In this document: in pieces, positions 22,975-35,907 of the stretch
Position numbering within the stretch: the stretch's first letter is position 1
How the letters are laid out: each line of letters begins with the position of its first letter
Source: Podaxis mareebaensis
Taxonomy: Eukaryota; Basidiomycota; Agaricomycetes; Agaricales; Agaricaceae
DNA: 64,000 bases
Assembly: GCA_018524725.1 (NCBI GenBank)
Contig: JAEUWP010000302.1
Span: 1-64,000, forward strand
Reading direction: 5' to 3'
The notes under the pieces: generated by a model
The model's input: the letters and a program-made list of their open reading frames with translations, nothing else
What the model was told of the DNA's origin: nothing
Databases searched by the model: none
Program-made: the position numbers and the translations under genes

Positions 22975-25900
22975 ATGATCTTCGTTCTGCTCTTCGCTTA
23001 CTTTGCGATATTTTGCAGCCTCGTTGAGGCTGGCTTGCTGGGTCGACGCTTTCCACCACGGCCACTTGTACTTGGAGATACGAACCGAGTACGGAATCCA
23101 CGGAAGAACACCACTCTCTACTTCCAAGCTCGCCAGGATGACCGAAAATATGTCTTCATGCACCACGTACGCGCCTTACGCCTCATCCTACGTGACTTGC
23201 TAACACCAATCCTCTCAGATTGTTGGAAGTGCGTCCGGATTTCTGGCGCTGAAAGATTGAACTACGTCATTGATCTTTGCTTGATGCCATTTTTAGATAC
23301 GTGAGTCTGCAGTCATCCCTGAATATTGAATGTCCAACCCAAGTTGGTTTACCTGGTTGGGCAGGTACGACTACACCGTCGACGACTGGAAGAGCGACAT
23401 TCAGCAGATAAGCTCCGGCGGCGTGTATGTCCCATAGCTATAGTCGCATGCTCCCCCTTTCGCTCACATCCCACTCTTCAAGCGATGCTATCGCCCTCAA
23501 CTTCGGCTCAGACTCTTGGCAAAATGGCCAACTCCGTAATGCGTACAACGCAGCCTCTGGCACAGGAATCAAGATGTTCCTATCTTTTGACTTTAGTGTG
23601 TTCCCGTGCGATGTAAACTCTGTCGTGGGCCTCGCAAACCAATTCGCCAACGATGGGAACCAGTTCAAGATTAATGGGCGGCCGCTTATTTCTTCGTATC
23701 TAGGGAAATGTTTGGGTAATAGCGGGTGGCAAGAAATCAAAGACAGAACCGGCGGCCATCTGATGCCCTTCATCGAGGAGATTGAGGGACAGTTTGGCGG
23801 TTGGAACAGCTTAGATTCTTGGTTCTGGTAAGTCCCCAAAAAAAGACCTATTCTCTGTAATGTTGGTGCTGAACAGGAGTCAGTTGGGGTTGCGCCTGGC
23901 CTCAAGGGAATAGCGACAAAACTGTGAGTAAATACGTGATTCCTATTTCCAACATCCGCGCTCATCCTCTTAGACTGCTGATGATCAATACTGTGAGCGC
24001 TCGCTTGGGGAGTTGGTAATTGGCATTAATCCGCTGCAGACCTTGGACAGCTTGGTTCCTCTATTAGATATGTGACTTCTGTCAGCCCCTGGATGTTGTA
24101 AGTCGTTTGAAAGCGCTCCAAACATGCAGAAATGTGATTTCACTTTGCAGTACCCATTACGACTACAAGAACTTCTACCAACGTGGGGATAACTGGCTTA
24201 TTGCGAATCGTTGGGAGCAGCTCATCGAAATGAGGGATCGCGTTCCCATGGTCGAGATGGTAACATGGCAAGTGTTCAATTGGGCGCCCAATATGGTTAT
24301 CACTTACAAGCCCCACCTAGGAATGACTTTGGTGAATCTGACTAGTATGTTCACGACCTCCTCTTCCAAGATGATTATCTGAGCATTGAATCTCAGCTTT
24401 GGCGATATCAAGGGACTACAGCCTTCGGGTACTACCTGGGCCGACGGATATTCCCATCTTCCGTTCTTTGAACTTTCAAAGTACTATATCACGGCATACA
24501 AGACCGGAAGCTATCCCGCTGTCACTGTATGCTAGCCCTTGTGAATAGTCTACGCTTTTGTTACTCACGAGCTGTACAGGAAGACATTGTTTATTTTTGG
24601 GCTCGGCCTCACCCAGCACAGGCCATTGCTTCCGTGGATCCACTTGCGAGACCGTCGGGCTACGACTATGCTGAGGTTTGTGCTGACTTATATGACTCTT
24701 CCAGGCATCTCAACTCTAAATATAGGACTCTCTTTGGGCGCTCGTGTTTGCGACCAATTCTGGACAGGTAACGCTGTCCTGCGGAAGTTCCAGTCAGCAG
24801 TTCGCGGTTGAAGCTGGCGTAAATAAACTTAAGATTCCTTTGTCGCCTGGCAAGATTACAGTCTCACTGGCAAGGAATGGGGCGACAATCATCAAGCAAA
24901 GCCCATCTGATTTCACCTATAGTTCAACCCCAGAGCTTTGTGAGCCTTTGACCAACTCACGGACACGCACGCAGTGCTGACATCGACGCATGTAGACAAC
25001 TACAACGTTTATATTGGAAGTGCGAGTCAGCTTTTTGTTTGTGATCCCAACGTTGTATCACTAACATCACACCACCTCATGCTACAGAGGCGAGTTCTAG
25101 TGCCCCCGCTCAAACCTATGCGCCATCGACCATCGCAGCCTATGCTACATCGACAACGAAGACAACCTCGCCTTCATCGATCTCTATGAGTTATGCCACT
25201 ACTATCCTGGCCCCTGTGCCTACGCCTACGCCTACTGGAGGATCTTGGAGCTACTATGGATGTGTAGAAGAAGGCACGAGCGGCTCTCGTCGAGCATTGA
25301 CTGGCGCTTCTTATATCAGATCTGATATGACTCCGGAAGTGTGCCAGAGTCTTTGCGCTGGATATTCCTTTGCTGGTGTGGAATATGTGTAAGCTATTCC
25401 TCTGTTCTGTGAAAGCTATTGCATGACGTACTGATTCACTTCGTAGGCAAGAATGTACGCAACCGGTTTGATTCTTTCCCTTGGACGTTTCTGATGCAAT
25501 TGTATAATAGGTTATTGCGGTAATTCATTGACTAACAACGGCGCAAGTGGGAGCACGACTTCATCGTCCAGGTGCTCACAATCCTGCGCCGGAGACTCTT
25601 CCAGGACTTGTGGGGGTGTATGGACGCTGAGCGTCTATACTACGTCGAGTACCATCCCTAGTGTAGGCCCTTCTTGTCTTGACCCTCCCCTCCTCTGACA
25701 ATGGGCTTCTTGCGCAGGGATGGAAGAGTCTTGGATGCTATGCTGACTCAAACTCTCGATTCCTTAAGGGGGCCATGATCGCCAGGAGCGGTATGACCAA
25801 CGCCATGTGCATCAGCGAGTGCTCGAGTCGAGGGTACAACTACGCCGCGACCGAATATGGTACCGAGTGTTACTGTGGGAGTCGCATCGAGAAGACCTCG

Positions 25901-26131
25901 GATGGTGCGGGGGTTAATGTGGATGAGAGGGAATGCGATAAAGATTGTGATGGTACGCCTTGCTTCTGTTCTTCCACTTCCCTTCCTGTGAGATGGGGCG
26001 GCTGACGGGGTGGTATTTGCGTAGGTAAATCGTCAGAGAAGTGCGGTGGGAGCTGGCGTGCGAATGTCTACTCAAAATCTGGGGGCTCAGTGTCCAGGAG
26101 ACATGTCACGAAGAAGAGAAGATACATCTAG
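22975..26131 (+). CDS. GH71 alpha-1,3-glucanase (mutanase) with two WSC domains
   Basis: A signal peptide (MIFVLLFAYFAIFCSLVEAG) leads to a GH71 catalytic domain: VFMHHIVGNTYDYTVDDW, GGVDAIALNFG, FLSFDFS, HLMPFIEEIEGQFGG, YVTSVSPWMFTHYDYKNF and EMVTWNDFGESDYFG. These fit endo-alpha-1,3-glucanases, which cut wall alpha-glucan. After a beta domain and a Ser/Thr/Pro linker come two Cys-rich WSC domains, WSYYGCVEEG...ECYCGN and WKSLGCYADSNSR...ECYCGS, likely carbohydrate-binding. The tail KKRRYI ends at TAG 26131. Length is roughly 650 to 700 residues. The HHIVGNTYDYT segment requires exons of 10 nt (23219-23228) and 4 nt (23297-23300). The TWNDFGE segment requires a GC-AG intron at 24268-24320. 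All other introns are GT-AG. No frameshift was found. Confidence 0.87.
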
Positions 26132-27937
26132 ATGTGTCTGTGTGTTAGGGAACACTGGCTATGTTCCCTTCTTGTTTCTAGTGCTCCCGAAGTGCCATAT
26201 GTTCCAAGTTAGTTGTACCTTCTCGCGTTTTCTGTCTTAAGTTTTCTCTGTTCTTCAACATGCGTATTGGTTCCGTTATCGCATCTGGGGGGGGCATTGA
26301 GCGGAGCCATAGCTATGTAAAATCTAGCTGCACTGTCCCCTTCTACACCCGTACGCCCTGATGATCCATGGACGTCGGATAAGGCATGACAGCCATGGCA
26401 TGAGATATGCGCCAATCTCTTTAGCCGTCGGGAATTCGTTGACGTTGCTTATGAGGATCTCAGTTCGGCCATCACCCAGTTGAGGCGATGCTACCTGCCT
26501 GGCCACTTAGTGGAATCTTTCCCGTTACTGCAGAAACGAATTCAGCTTAGCACTCTATGATGTAACGACCGCCACAATAGCCTCCTAGAAGCAGGACTTG
26601 CTCCAGATTACCCATGCTTTCTCACACGAAGGTTATGATTGTCAACCGCCAAAGCAAAGGGTCTGTTAAATGTTCTCAGAATAGTTACCATTAGTGGCTT
26701 TCTAATTTCACCATTCAGCGGAACCTGAATGCGTAGCACCCGATTCGCGGGAAGCTTCGATTCGTGTCGACATGATCCACCGACAAACATCCATTCCAAG
26801 ATTCAGTGGTTCTTAATCCCGTGATCAAGAAGGGAATGGTCCGACAAGAAGGAAGAATGGCATTGTGTTGGGTCACAGGTACCATTATTGAATAGACTGA
26901 TGGGGTTCTCAGAAGTTCTTCGCTAGTCTGTGCCTTCTTTCTCTTTGTGTGGATTTATATGGATGGGTTCACTTCTTTCGGAGGGGGGTCGGAAAAATTG
27001 GCTTGTACAGGTGGAGTAAGTATTCAAAACAGATCCAAAAAAGCTGCGGGGCATTTGAGTAGGAGCGCTTGGGGAAGCACACGCCGCATAGATGAAGGGT
27101 TCACGCGCCTTTCGCATGTCTCCGTCCTGTGTGCGTGTGTGCGTTTTTTTTGTTCAACAGATTTAGAGATTTGGGGTACCCGTGAGTCAATGGCGTACGG
27201 GTGGAGATAGATTCACGGTAACCCTCGTTTTCTAGCTTTATTCCAGCTGACGCTCAGGGGATGTGTCGTGGTGTGCTGTTGAGGTCGTTCTCATCGGACG
27301 GCAACAAAGTGATGAATCTGGTAGAACTGCTAAGGACCGAGAGACTGCGGACAAGAGGGGAGGTATATCATTCTAGGTTGATTCCTTTGCTTCAGCTGTT
27401 TGCCAAGTCTCTTTTTTGCGCACCGTTGCTTCAAGTGACCCGCACGGTTGCTGAGTTGGATTAATGAGATATGCTGTAACTCACGCCATATCAATATATC
27501 GTCAATCAGAAGACCGCAGCATCTGAAAATGAGCGCGCATCAGGATGGAAGCAAAGTAGCAGAGACGATCACGGCCTGCATGTCAATCCTGTGCCCCTTG
27601 AAGTGCTGCGCACCATCAGCAATTATAACGCGGACGTTTTTTTGCAACGTAGATTCACAGGTCGTTTTGGACAGCGTTTAACTACCACGTTTTACCGATC
27701 CTGTCGCAACACGTAGGGGAATGAAAATTGCCCTTGGCTATGCACACACAAATACATAGATGCCACCCACCGTGCTCGAGGCTTAAGGCTTGCCGAAACA
27801 CGTTTGAAGGAGAGGTTTCGACCCCGAACTTGACCAGGAGACAACGATATGAGGGGTCTATTAGCCAGTCGCTATTACACATTATACAAAGACAAATCTG
27901 GGAGCCCCCCATTACCCAAGTGAATCGCGATAGAATA
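26132..27937. other. intergenic, no gene seen
   Basis: This lies between the convergent ends of the GH71 and DCN1 genes. Short frames occur on both strands, with no motif and no workable exon chain. An eight-G run lies near 26287. Confidence 0.5.
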
Positions 27938-29191
27938 TTAATTAGCTACTTTCTTCTTCGCGTATTCGACGAAATCGTCAAATGTAGATGGCCAAGCAGC
28001 TATGTAAAGTTATTGACCGTGAGGGATATAGGATAGCGATTATAGGAAGATGCGCTCACATTCCTGATCGTAATTGGAGAATCGAGAATCAATGGTCCGG
28101 ACGAATTCGAAGAACTGGGAACATAGTCAGCATATCAGTGAAAATGCAGGAAAGACAGACGATATAATCATACTTACCATCTGCCATGTGTCTCGACTGA
28201 TACCTTTGATGCCCCTTTCGCCGAGAAATTCGAACCACCATTCGGTCTGCTTGCTTGTCCAGCCTTGTTCCGCACCATCCATTGTGACATCGTTGTCAGC
28301 ATCGGTCGATGAGATGTGGGATAGGGCGCCTCCTTCGAGGCCGTGTGGGAGAAGGAGTGCCCAGAGTTCTCGGGCTGTCTCAAGGGCTACAGTAGGTTCA
28401 TTAAGGATGATTGGGAGGGAAAATGGGAACAGAGAAAATGATATTTGACACGTCTCTAATTGAACTCACCCAGGCTACGCTGACCCTCACTCCGCGCAAA
28501 GTCAAATGTATGATTATAGACTTTCTTGAAATAATCTGGATCTGATCCAAGCTGATCACGTAGGCGGGGCAGTATTTGCTTCATGGAGTTCAGATTATCA
28601 CACCTGGGTAGACGGACGGTGTTACTCAGATGAGATTGGTACCACATCATTTCGTGGATTGGAGCATACCGTAGATTCCTCCAGCCTTCGATCCAGCCCT
28701 GTTTCGTCCATGTGCCCATCCTCGGTGATTTCAACTCATACGCGACAGCGAGCATGACGATATCTTCTGGATCCACTTCAAGGTCCTCACACAGCTTGAT
28801 CGTTCCATCGACGGAGATCTCGTCGCTATCAGCATCTTTAGAAGATGAAGAACGCGTTACTCGAATGTCAGAGTGGCAAGCGTTTCCTCGATCGGATGAT
28901 CTGACCTTTGTAATTCTGAAACAGGGAAGCGAGTGTGCTTGTTGATGGTACACGGTTGTTCGAAGGATATAGGTTGGAGGACGAGGATGATGAAGAGTCA
29001 TTATAAAACGCATCAACTGCAACATCTAGTCGTTTGTATTTGTCCAGGAACTTTTTGGCTTCTCTGGTGCTGTTGGTTGCGATGGGGTGGATCAGTGGGC
29101 GTTTCTCGAGATCCGGAGTACCTGGTACTCACGATGCCCCTGTGATAGCAACGAAACTTGCAATGTTTGAGTCTTCGTTCTTTCCTGGCAT
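27938..29191 (-). CDS. DCN1-like protein (cullin neddylation co-E3)
   Basis: DCN1 proteins bind cullins and the NEDD8 E2 and promote NEDD8 transfer. ATG at 29191 gives MPGKNEDSNIASFVAITGAS, then EAKKFLDKYKRLDVAVDAFYND, a UBA-type helical N-terminus. The PONY domain follows: DSDEISVDGTIKLCEDLEVDPEDIVMLAVAYELKSPRMG, the MKQILPRLRDQLGSDPDYFKKVYNHTFDFA segment, ARELWALLLPHGLEGG, and WQMFFEFVRTIDSRFSNYD, ending in AWPSTFDDFVEYAKKKVAN with the conserved DDFVEY. Introns at about 29100, 28920, 28665, 28450, 28165 and 28050 keep the frame. Length is about 280 residues, normal for the family. The Ser-rich run after the UBA domain is a species feature. Confidence 0.92.
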
Positions 29192-32100
29192 GATTATTGA
29201 AAAGACGCCGCGCCTAGTCTGGAGTTGGCAGTTGAGAAACGGATTATCGCCGTATGTAGGAGCCGCCCAGAAACAAGACACGTGAATCACCGGGTCAGGC
29301 CAGACTGTAGGTATTGCTCACAAATCCCGTGTTAATCCAGCTCGCAATTATAAGACCAGATATAATGAACAGAAAAGGTGTCGGTAACAAGTCCACGATA
29401 CGACGGAAATCTAGGCTGAGAAATGCACGGAGGACGTTGACCATTATGACGACGAGGCCGCAGGGCCGGCCAGCCACCTCGGGGCCGTCTGACTTTTAAA
29501 CCTCCACGGCTGTCTCCGCTTTGCTGCTCGCTTGTCTCTCTCTCAGCTCTCCTCTAACGCACTCCGCTTGCGCAACCCGTCGTTATGTAGGCGGAACGTC
29601 GCCATCACCGGGTATGTTTTGGTATACATGACGCACAGACCGGCAGCATATATACACACTGTCTGCCATGCGGATCCTGCGTTTCACTGTCTCATTGCAT
29701 ATACCTCCAGGTCATTAAATATCCCCCCCCCCCAACCCCCCCCCCCAAAAAAAAAACGTATCTTTGGGCTTCGGTCCGAAATGGAGCAGCACCTCCCTGT
29801 ACACCTTCAACGTCATAGAAATCGTCGTTCACCTCGCCCCTTGTTCCCTGATCGACCCTCGTGAGTGCGGCATGGAAAAAGATCATCGTATCAGATGAGG
29901 TCATCTTTTACGACGCTCCGAACTTTTCGAACGATAGCGGTCAGCTACAGTACATAAAGCAGGTAGGATATCTATTACGGTCAAGCTATCATCGCTTCTG
30001 AAGTCAGATCGAATTACTCGGGACCATCAGAAACATCAACAGGATCCAAGAAAAGTCCTTCCACGCCTCCCTCAATGTTTGGTTATCTAATTTCATCCTT
30101 TTCCCCTTACGCTTCGCTCCCGCCTCCCCATCAACGAAATGACATGACATGTCAATATGTCAATATGTCAGACCCAGGGTGGCCGGGCTATCTTTGGCTA
30201 CGGGACGTCCCTTTGTGACGAAAATGTCAATTTCGTTCCCAGATACTATGCTTCGGACCTCACGCTTACAGCTACATAACATCACGACGTAATCGCAAGT
30301 GGGGAAACAATGTCAATGTTACAAGTATGGTTGTTCCGGAATTAACGATGACCGCCGAGCTGACAGTCCAGTGCCAGAAGATTTGGCAGATACCTCCTCA
30401 GGATGTGATTTGTAAGTGAGTACACTCGGACTATGTGGGTTGAGGCGCAGGGCAAAACCTAACATACTGGATTTCAGTGTCTTATACTGGTGGCATCCAA
30501 GGATGTCTCGTGGTGATCTCGTGCACATCTTTATGGGCTGAGTGCCTCCTCAGACTATCTTATTTGTATCTCCGCTGAGGCCTGGCAACGAAAATTAGAC
30601 ATTCCGTCGCGCTCATCGCTACATCTAAAAAGGTGGGGCTTCCATCACTGTCACGGACAGCTTGGCGTTTGTTCTTGCGCTCGGCATCTATCCGATCCCA
30701 GTTCCATGGTTCGCGGCTGTTCAGACTCGCGTCACTGTCTGGTGTTGGGTTACAAATGCAGGCATCCTGCATACTGGTTTAACCCATACGCATGTCTCTA
30801 GAACCAAAGTTGTGATAAACGCAAGAGTCGACTGGCCGAAATTATGACATCTGATGATCCTTGTGTTTCCTCCATCCTGGAGGGTGTGCACAGGCGACGC
30901 ACATTCACGTTACCCGCCATGTTTTATACGCCTTTGACCCAGGAGGGTGGGTGCCATTCACAAGAGCTCCGCGGTGGTTGTCCAACTCCGCAGCTCAGAA
31001 AGAAGACAAAGAAGGTGGCGTTCACCACTAAGGCCAGATGGGGGTCAGACGAACCAACTGTTGACATGGAACTAATTTTGACCAAACAATAATCGCAGGC
31101 ATTTCTGGCGGCGCCCAAAACCTCGGAAACTTCGGGCTTCGACTTGTCAGGCCCAACTAACACAGTTTATTGCCTCCGAGTCAACACAGCACGCCGTCAA
31201 ATGTCAATCCCCAAAGGGCTAACACTCCTCCAACCTAGACTGGAAACCTCCGGCCGTAGGTTGTCTCCCGAGTACCGTCAATATCGTAACAAGAGACCAC
31301 TCTTCTACCTCCCCAAAAGCCTGACCTACGCGGATCTCAAGTGGCACCAACTGACTCGCCGCCTCTAACGACCTCGGAAATTGGTTTCCAAGCGTTCTTC
31401 ATCCGCAATGATTCTCCTGTCAAAAAACTATACACGTATGTAATTCCTACATGGTCTGATCTCTCATCAGGAGGATCCGGATCGGACAATTCAAAAGCTC
31501 GCCATCTCGAAAGACGAAGAACCGCGGAACTTGGTCCATGTCGTAAAACGCGTAAGCAGAAATCAAGAACTTAATCCTTCGAAGCTGTTGTCCTTCGCCT
31601 TCGATATTTCCCTGACTCCCTTCCAGCGCGAGGATTTGCTCATGCTCAGCGCTCGTGAACGCAACGGAGTGCCGCCAGGAACGAGCGAGAGTTCCATTTC
31701 TGCGTGTGGCGCGATGCCCGGTGTTTGAGTGTGCGCGTATATTGCATTATCTTAAGAGCCGTTGATGCGTGCTTCAGGTACTTATTCTACAGCTCCAGGG
31801 CCGTAAAGCGTTAGGAGAGATGCGATTTCTACATTGCTTCTGCCGAATAGCCAACCCCTTGAAACTTGCTTTTCGTTATTCGCGCTCGCGGATCTTGCGA
31901 GGAAGTGTTATCAGACAGTTTCATGCAACACATAACTCGAATCCGGTTAGTGAGTTTATACGATGGTATCACCTCGATTGCTACACCGCGATATGACACC
32001 TGATAATGATAGACTTGTGACTTGACTAATTACCCGCTCGACCCACCGCCCACATTCCATTACTCAGCTCCTCTTGGTCCACACATTAACCCAGAGTGAG

Positions 32101-35100
32101 TCGGAGATAAAAGGCGAAGGTTACTTAACGTTGTCAGGTTCAAGCTCTCAGCGTTCAGCTCGCGTAAAAAAAACGGGGATGGGAGCGGAAATATCCATGG
32201 CGATGGTGCGTGCCCCTGTCAGAATTCACCGTCGCTGCCCAACTATTACCCACCCCCTCGCACTACGAAGCGTAGAGCACAAATGACTAGCGGATCAGGC
32301 TGCTATAAGGTAACTTCGAAAGTTAGTAGCTTTGTGTCAAGACACCGAAGGCGACCTGTGTGTTTAGCCTGGTCCAGAACGTAGAGAAATTGAACAGATA
32401 GAAATCTTGGGAAGGGAATCTTCGGGTGCAGGGCGCTGAGCTTATGATCATCAAAGACATTGGATCACTCTATAAGATAAAAAGAGCCTAAGTAAGATGG
32501 ATAAAGATGAAGCGCCTCCATCAGAACTGTTCAGGCGTAGATTACGCTCGCGAAGAACCCAACTCAAGTCACACGACAACCAATGGACAAAGTACAACGT
32601 CAAAGGTAGTCTTGAGCTTCGCCTTGGCATAGACTCGAGTTACCGATGCGCTCAAAGTACCGGCTACTTGTTACCTCAATAAGTATCGAACCTTACTTCA
32701 TTGCTGTGGTTTTCAAAGCATGTGCTCATAGAGGGCTTACAGAAGTGTGATGCCGGGATGTCCTATACGATACCAGGACCCAGAGCACAGCGCCGCGGTG
32801 TTTGAAATCTTATGAGATTACAGCCTCGTTGGGTAGCCATTGATTCTGGCCAAAGCTTCGCCGGGTGGATCATGATGAACAGGTGCATACACTGTATTTG
32901 ACTTTCGCCGCGCTCCAAGGATCTCAGCAGGTGACGCCCTTGTTCCAGCCTTGCTTCGCCCAGTTGAGTTTGTCCAGGGCTGTGGTAGAAGTGGCTCATA
33001 ACCATGGGATCACAGTTGCATGTACGGGTTACCGGTATTCCTAGGCGATGGCGACACTTGTAAGATTATCGCAGTTACGAATAACGGCACAAGTCATCAA
33101 TCATTGAATATTAATTATTAATCATGTCTATGAGCATCGGGCATCCAGCCAGTCAATCCCGGCAGGCATTGAAAGCTTAGTCGTAAACATGAGTCGTCCA
33201 GTAACTTGGACGTATGAATGACTATTGATTTGGGCTCATGGTAACCTTGAGCCTGAGCTGAAGGGATAACTTACTTGATCGAAATGATTAGATTAATTAA
33301 ACACCTTGATATATCATCAATTGGTCAATTGTCAGCCATCATCCATTTTCAGCTCTCTCGGTGTCAGATGGGTTCTTGGCACTGGGTTCCTCCGTATCAT
33401 CTGTCGAAGTTATTTAAATATTGATATGTCTTCTCATTGTAGTCCTACAATAGATCATTGAGGCACTGCCTGGGGGATATGTATAACACAGGATAGGTTC
33501 AATAGATGGGCGGGGCTTGGAGTTAATTTGTCCGTGCGTGAGGACAGGATCAGTGACATGAACGCGATGCATATCACTGCCCGCATATCCCATTAGCATT
33601 AGTCTCAATTCATGAGGGAATTGATATAGGGTCGGTTATTCTTGGATTACTCATATCTGATGCCACGGCAGCCGGCAAGAGTCAGTGCACACCGCGAGGT
33701 TACCCTCTCGGTCCTTATCTTAGCTTGTGGCCCTTCAACTTTCAAGATAGTGACATCCTGAAAGCAACATGATGGATCTATTACCGTGAACACCCCACAA
33801 CCACATGCACGGAGAATGTACATCAATCATCGCAAGTCGAAAATCTGCCAATCTTAAGGACCTTCTCTACCAGAAGATCTGTGCCAAACTACGATAGGCT
33901 CATCTCGAAATACATACACCTGGATTCGTCGAACCCTTGTGCTCGGGCAGTTGGACACTCATGAAATGATTCGGACAAACGTGTGGCAAGATTGCCCTAA
34001 TCCAACCCAAGCTCTTTCCAAGTCCACTGGGCATGAATGGCACACGATCAGGTTACTTATCATCACCTTTCAACCAGGCCAGGCACAAGTGGCGAACTCG
34101 GGACTCGGGCACAGCCCTCCAACCCTCTCCTCACCAAAACAGATCCCGGCGCGGCCCTAGGGCCCTAACACCCGCCTGCAATTTTTGGTGGATTTTTCCT
34201 GGCGATGCGCGCTCCTCAGGGTGCAAAGTTTGCCAAGTATCGAGCGGGGCCTTTCAGATTGCCGTCAACCAAATCAATTGTCGAGGTCCCGGCCGCCGGA
34301 GTCGACGAACGGGGAGTTTGTTTTCGAATGGGATTAATGACGATTGTGTTATAAAGACTATGATTGAGAGGTTTCGGGAACTCTTTTGGCTTTTTGTAAC
34401 TCGAGTTGCATTATTCCAAATGGGGGCTCTATAAGTAATGCTGTTGTTAGTCGTCTCATCGTAACCTTGAGCCTGGAGAAACCCCAACAGGAATACAAGA
34501 CTTTTGGTATTTTTATCGTTGTTTCCTGAGTCCATTAATCGCATGGGCGTTGGTGGTGGTGCTCCATGACACAACTCTGACCCTTCCAAGTACTCGGGAG
34601 CCCCTACCCTGTGGACGTCTTAATGTATTTTAAGCCCATTCCGACTCCATGGTCAGACAAACAAAGGACAGGAAGCAGAAAGGGGAAAGGCGGACCTAGA
34701 CCATGCTCATACTGCACGACGTAAGACAAGTGTTCTTCGATCATGATCACTTATAACCACAGCATTAACAACTCAGTGAAGACCTTGCTGTAGACCTCCG
34801 CCACCTCGATCATGAACTTATGTTCAAAACAGGGAAACGTTGTTCCATGACTTCGAACCACAGCGCGGACATGACCTTTCACATTTCCGAAAACAACCAG
34901 TGTACCTCCCAATCCCCATCCGGCTCTCGAACCTGGAGGATCCAATTGAGGTTACGATCACAATGATAGTCGAGGCATTATGTTTTAAGAGCGGCGGATA
35001 CATATGAGTCAGGCATCCGATCGGCTCACCGCCAAATCGGCCCATACACCAAATGCGTAGGCCCCTCCCTTCTTCGCTGCGTTATTCGTGGATCGGAAGG

Positions 35101-35907
35101 ACGAGAAATGGTTAATAATTGGAACATGTGAGCCAATTTCATTACATAGGAACCGGGTTGGCCAGAAAACGGGAGCACTCGGGTAAACTAATTTAATCTA
35201 TAATGGTATTGGATCTATATACATACACAGCATTGTACGGTGCCAAACATCACAGGCCCTCTAAGTTCTGGCCGACGAATAGCACCAACAGTGGGAGAAT
35301 ACCCAGAAGTCCTATAAGCTCGGGGCAGAGCGCGGGAAAGGGAAGCAGATGAGAACCAAAGAAGACAACAGAATTCGAAGCGAGAACAGAAGCCAAGGGG
35401 TGGGGAGGATAGGAATGAAGAGGAGTTAATAATGGCTATGTGTGCTAGTGCATCTGGGCCGATCCCAAAAGGAAATGGATTCTTCCAGACGGACCAGGTG
35501 ACATATGGTTACCTGCAGGTAGATGCATGCCAGTGCTAATGACTGGGTCAGGAGCACAGTGGTGTCCGTGGAAAAAAAGTGATGTAGTATGTACAATATA
35601 GATAACAGACACAGTCACAAGCGGCTAAATAAATGAAGCACAGGATCATGGATGCTGGAGAGTGGTGTGGGTGACGATGGGGTGACAATAGCAATGATGG
35701 AGGATAGGCTGGGTAGGGATAATATAGCAATGCGGATACCAAAAAGCAAGAGCACAACAAAGTAGGATGCAAGAAGGTGGCGAGCCGAAATCGAAGGTCG
35801 AAGACAGGACAGATGCGATTATCACCAGGTCATTGGGGCAAAACGGGCGAAGCGAACATGAGGGAGGTAAGGGAGATACGGGCCGGAATAGGCAGCTGGA
35901 CAGGAAT
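29192..35907. other. 6.7-kb gene-poor stretch
   Basis: I found no convincing gene. A 60-codon minus-strand frame (29477-29295) encodes a hydrophobic span (PFLFIISGLIIASW), but no partner exon was found. A weak plus-strand coding-like patch at about 31340-31730 has a possible 35-nt intron but no recognised domain. Low-complexity C and A runs lie at 29723-29756, and short ATGTCAAT-type repeats lie near 30140-30171. No transposon proteins or long terminal repeats were seen. Confidence 0.5.
29723..29756. repeat. C11-AA-C11-A10 homopolymer tract
   Basis: Eleven C, two A, eleven C and ten A follow each other. The complementary strand is G-rich and could form a G-quadruplex. Exact lengths are prone to sequencing error. 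Confidence 0.9.

Noticed and set aside
29295..29477. Minus-strand frame with one hydrophobic span
   Set aside because: A GT donor follows, but the next sequence is the DCN1 5' region and gives no matching exon.
30135..30175. Short repeats of ATGTCAAT, considered as a CRISPR-like or satellite array
   Set aside because: Only two to three imperfect units without spacers; a simple-sequence slip.
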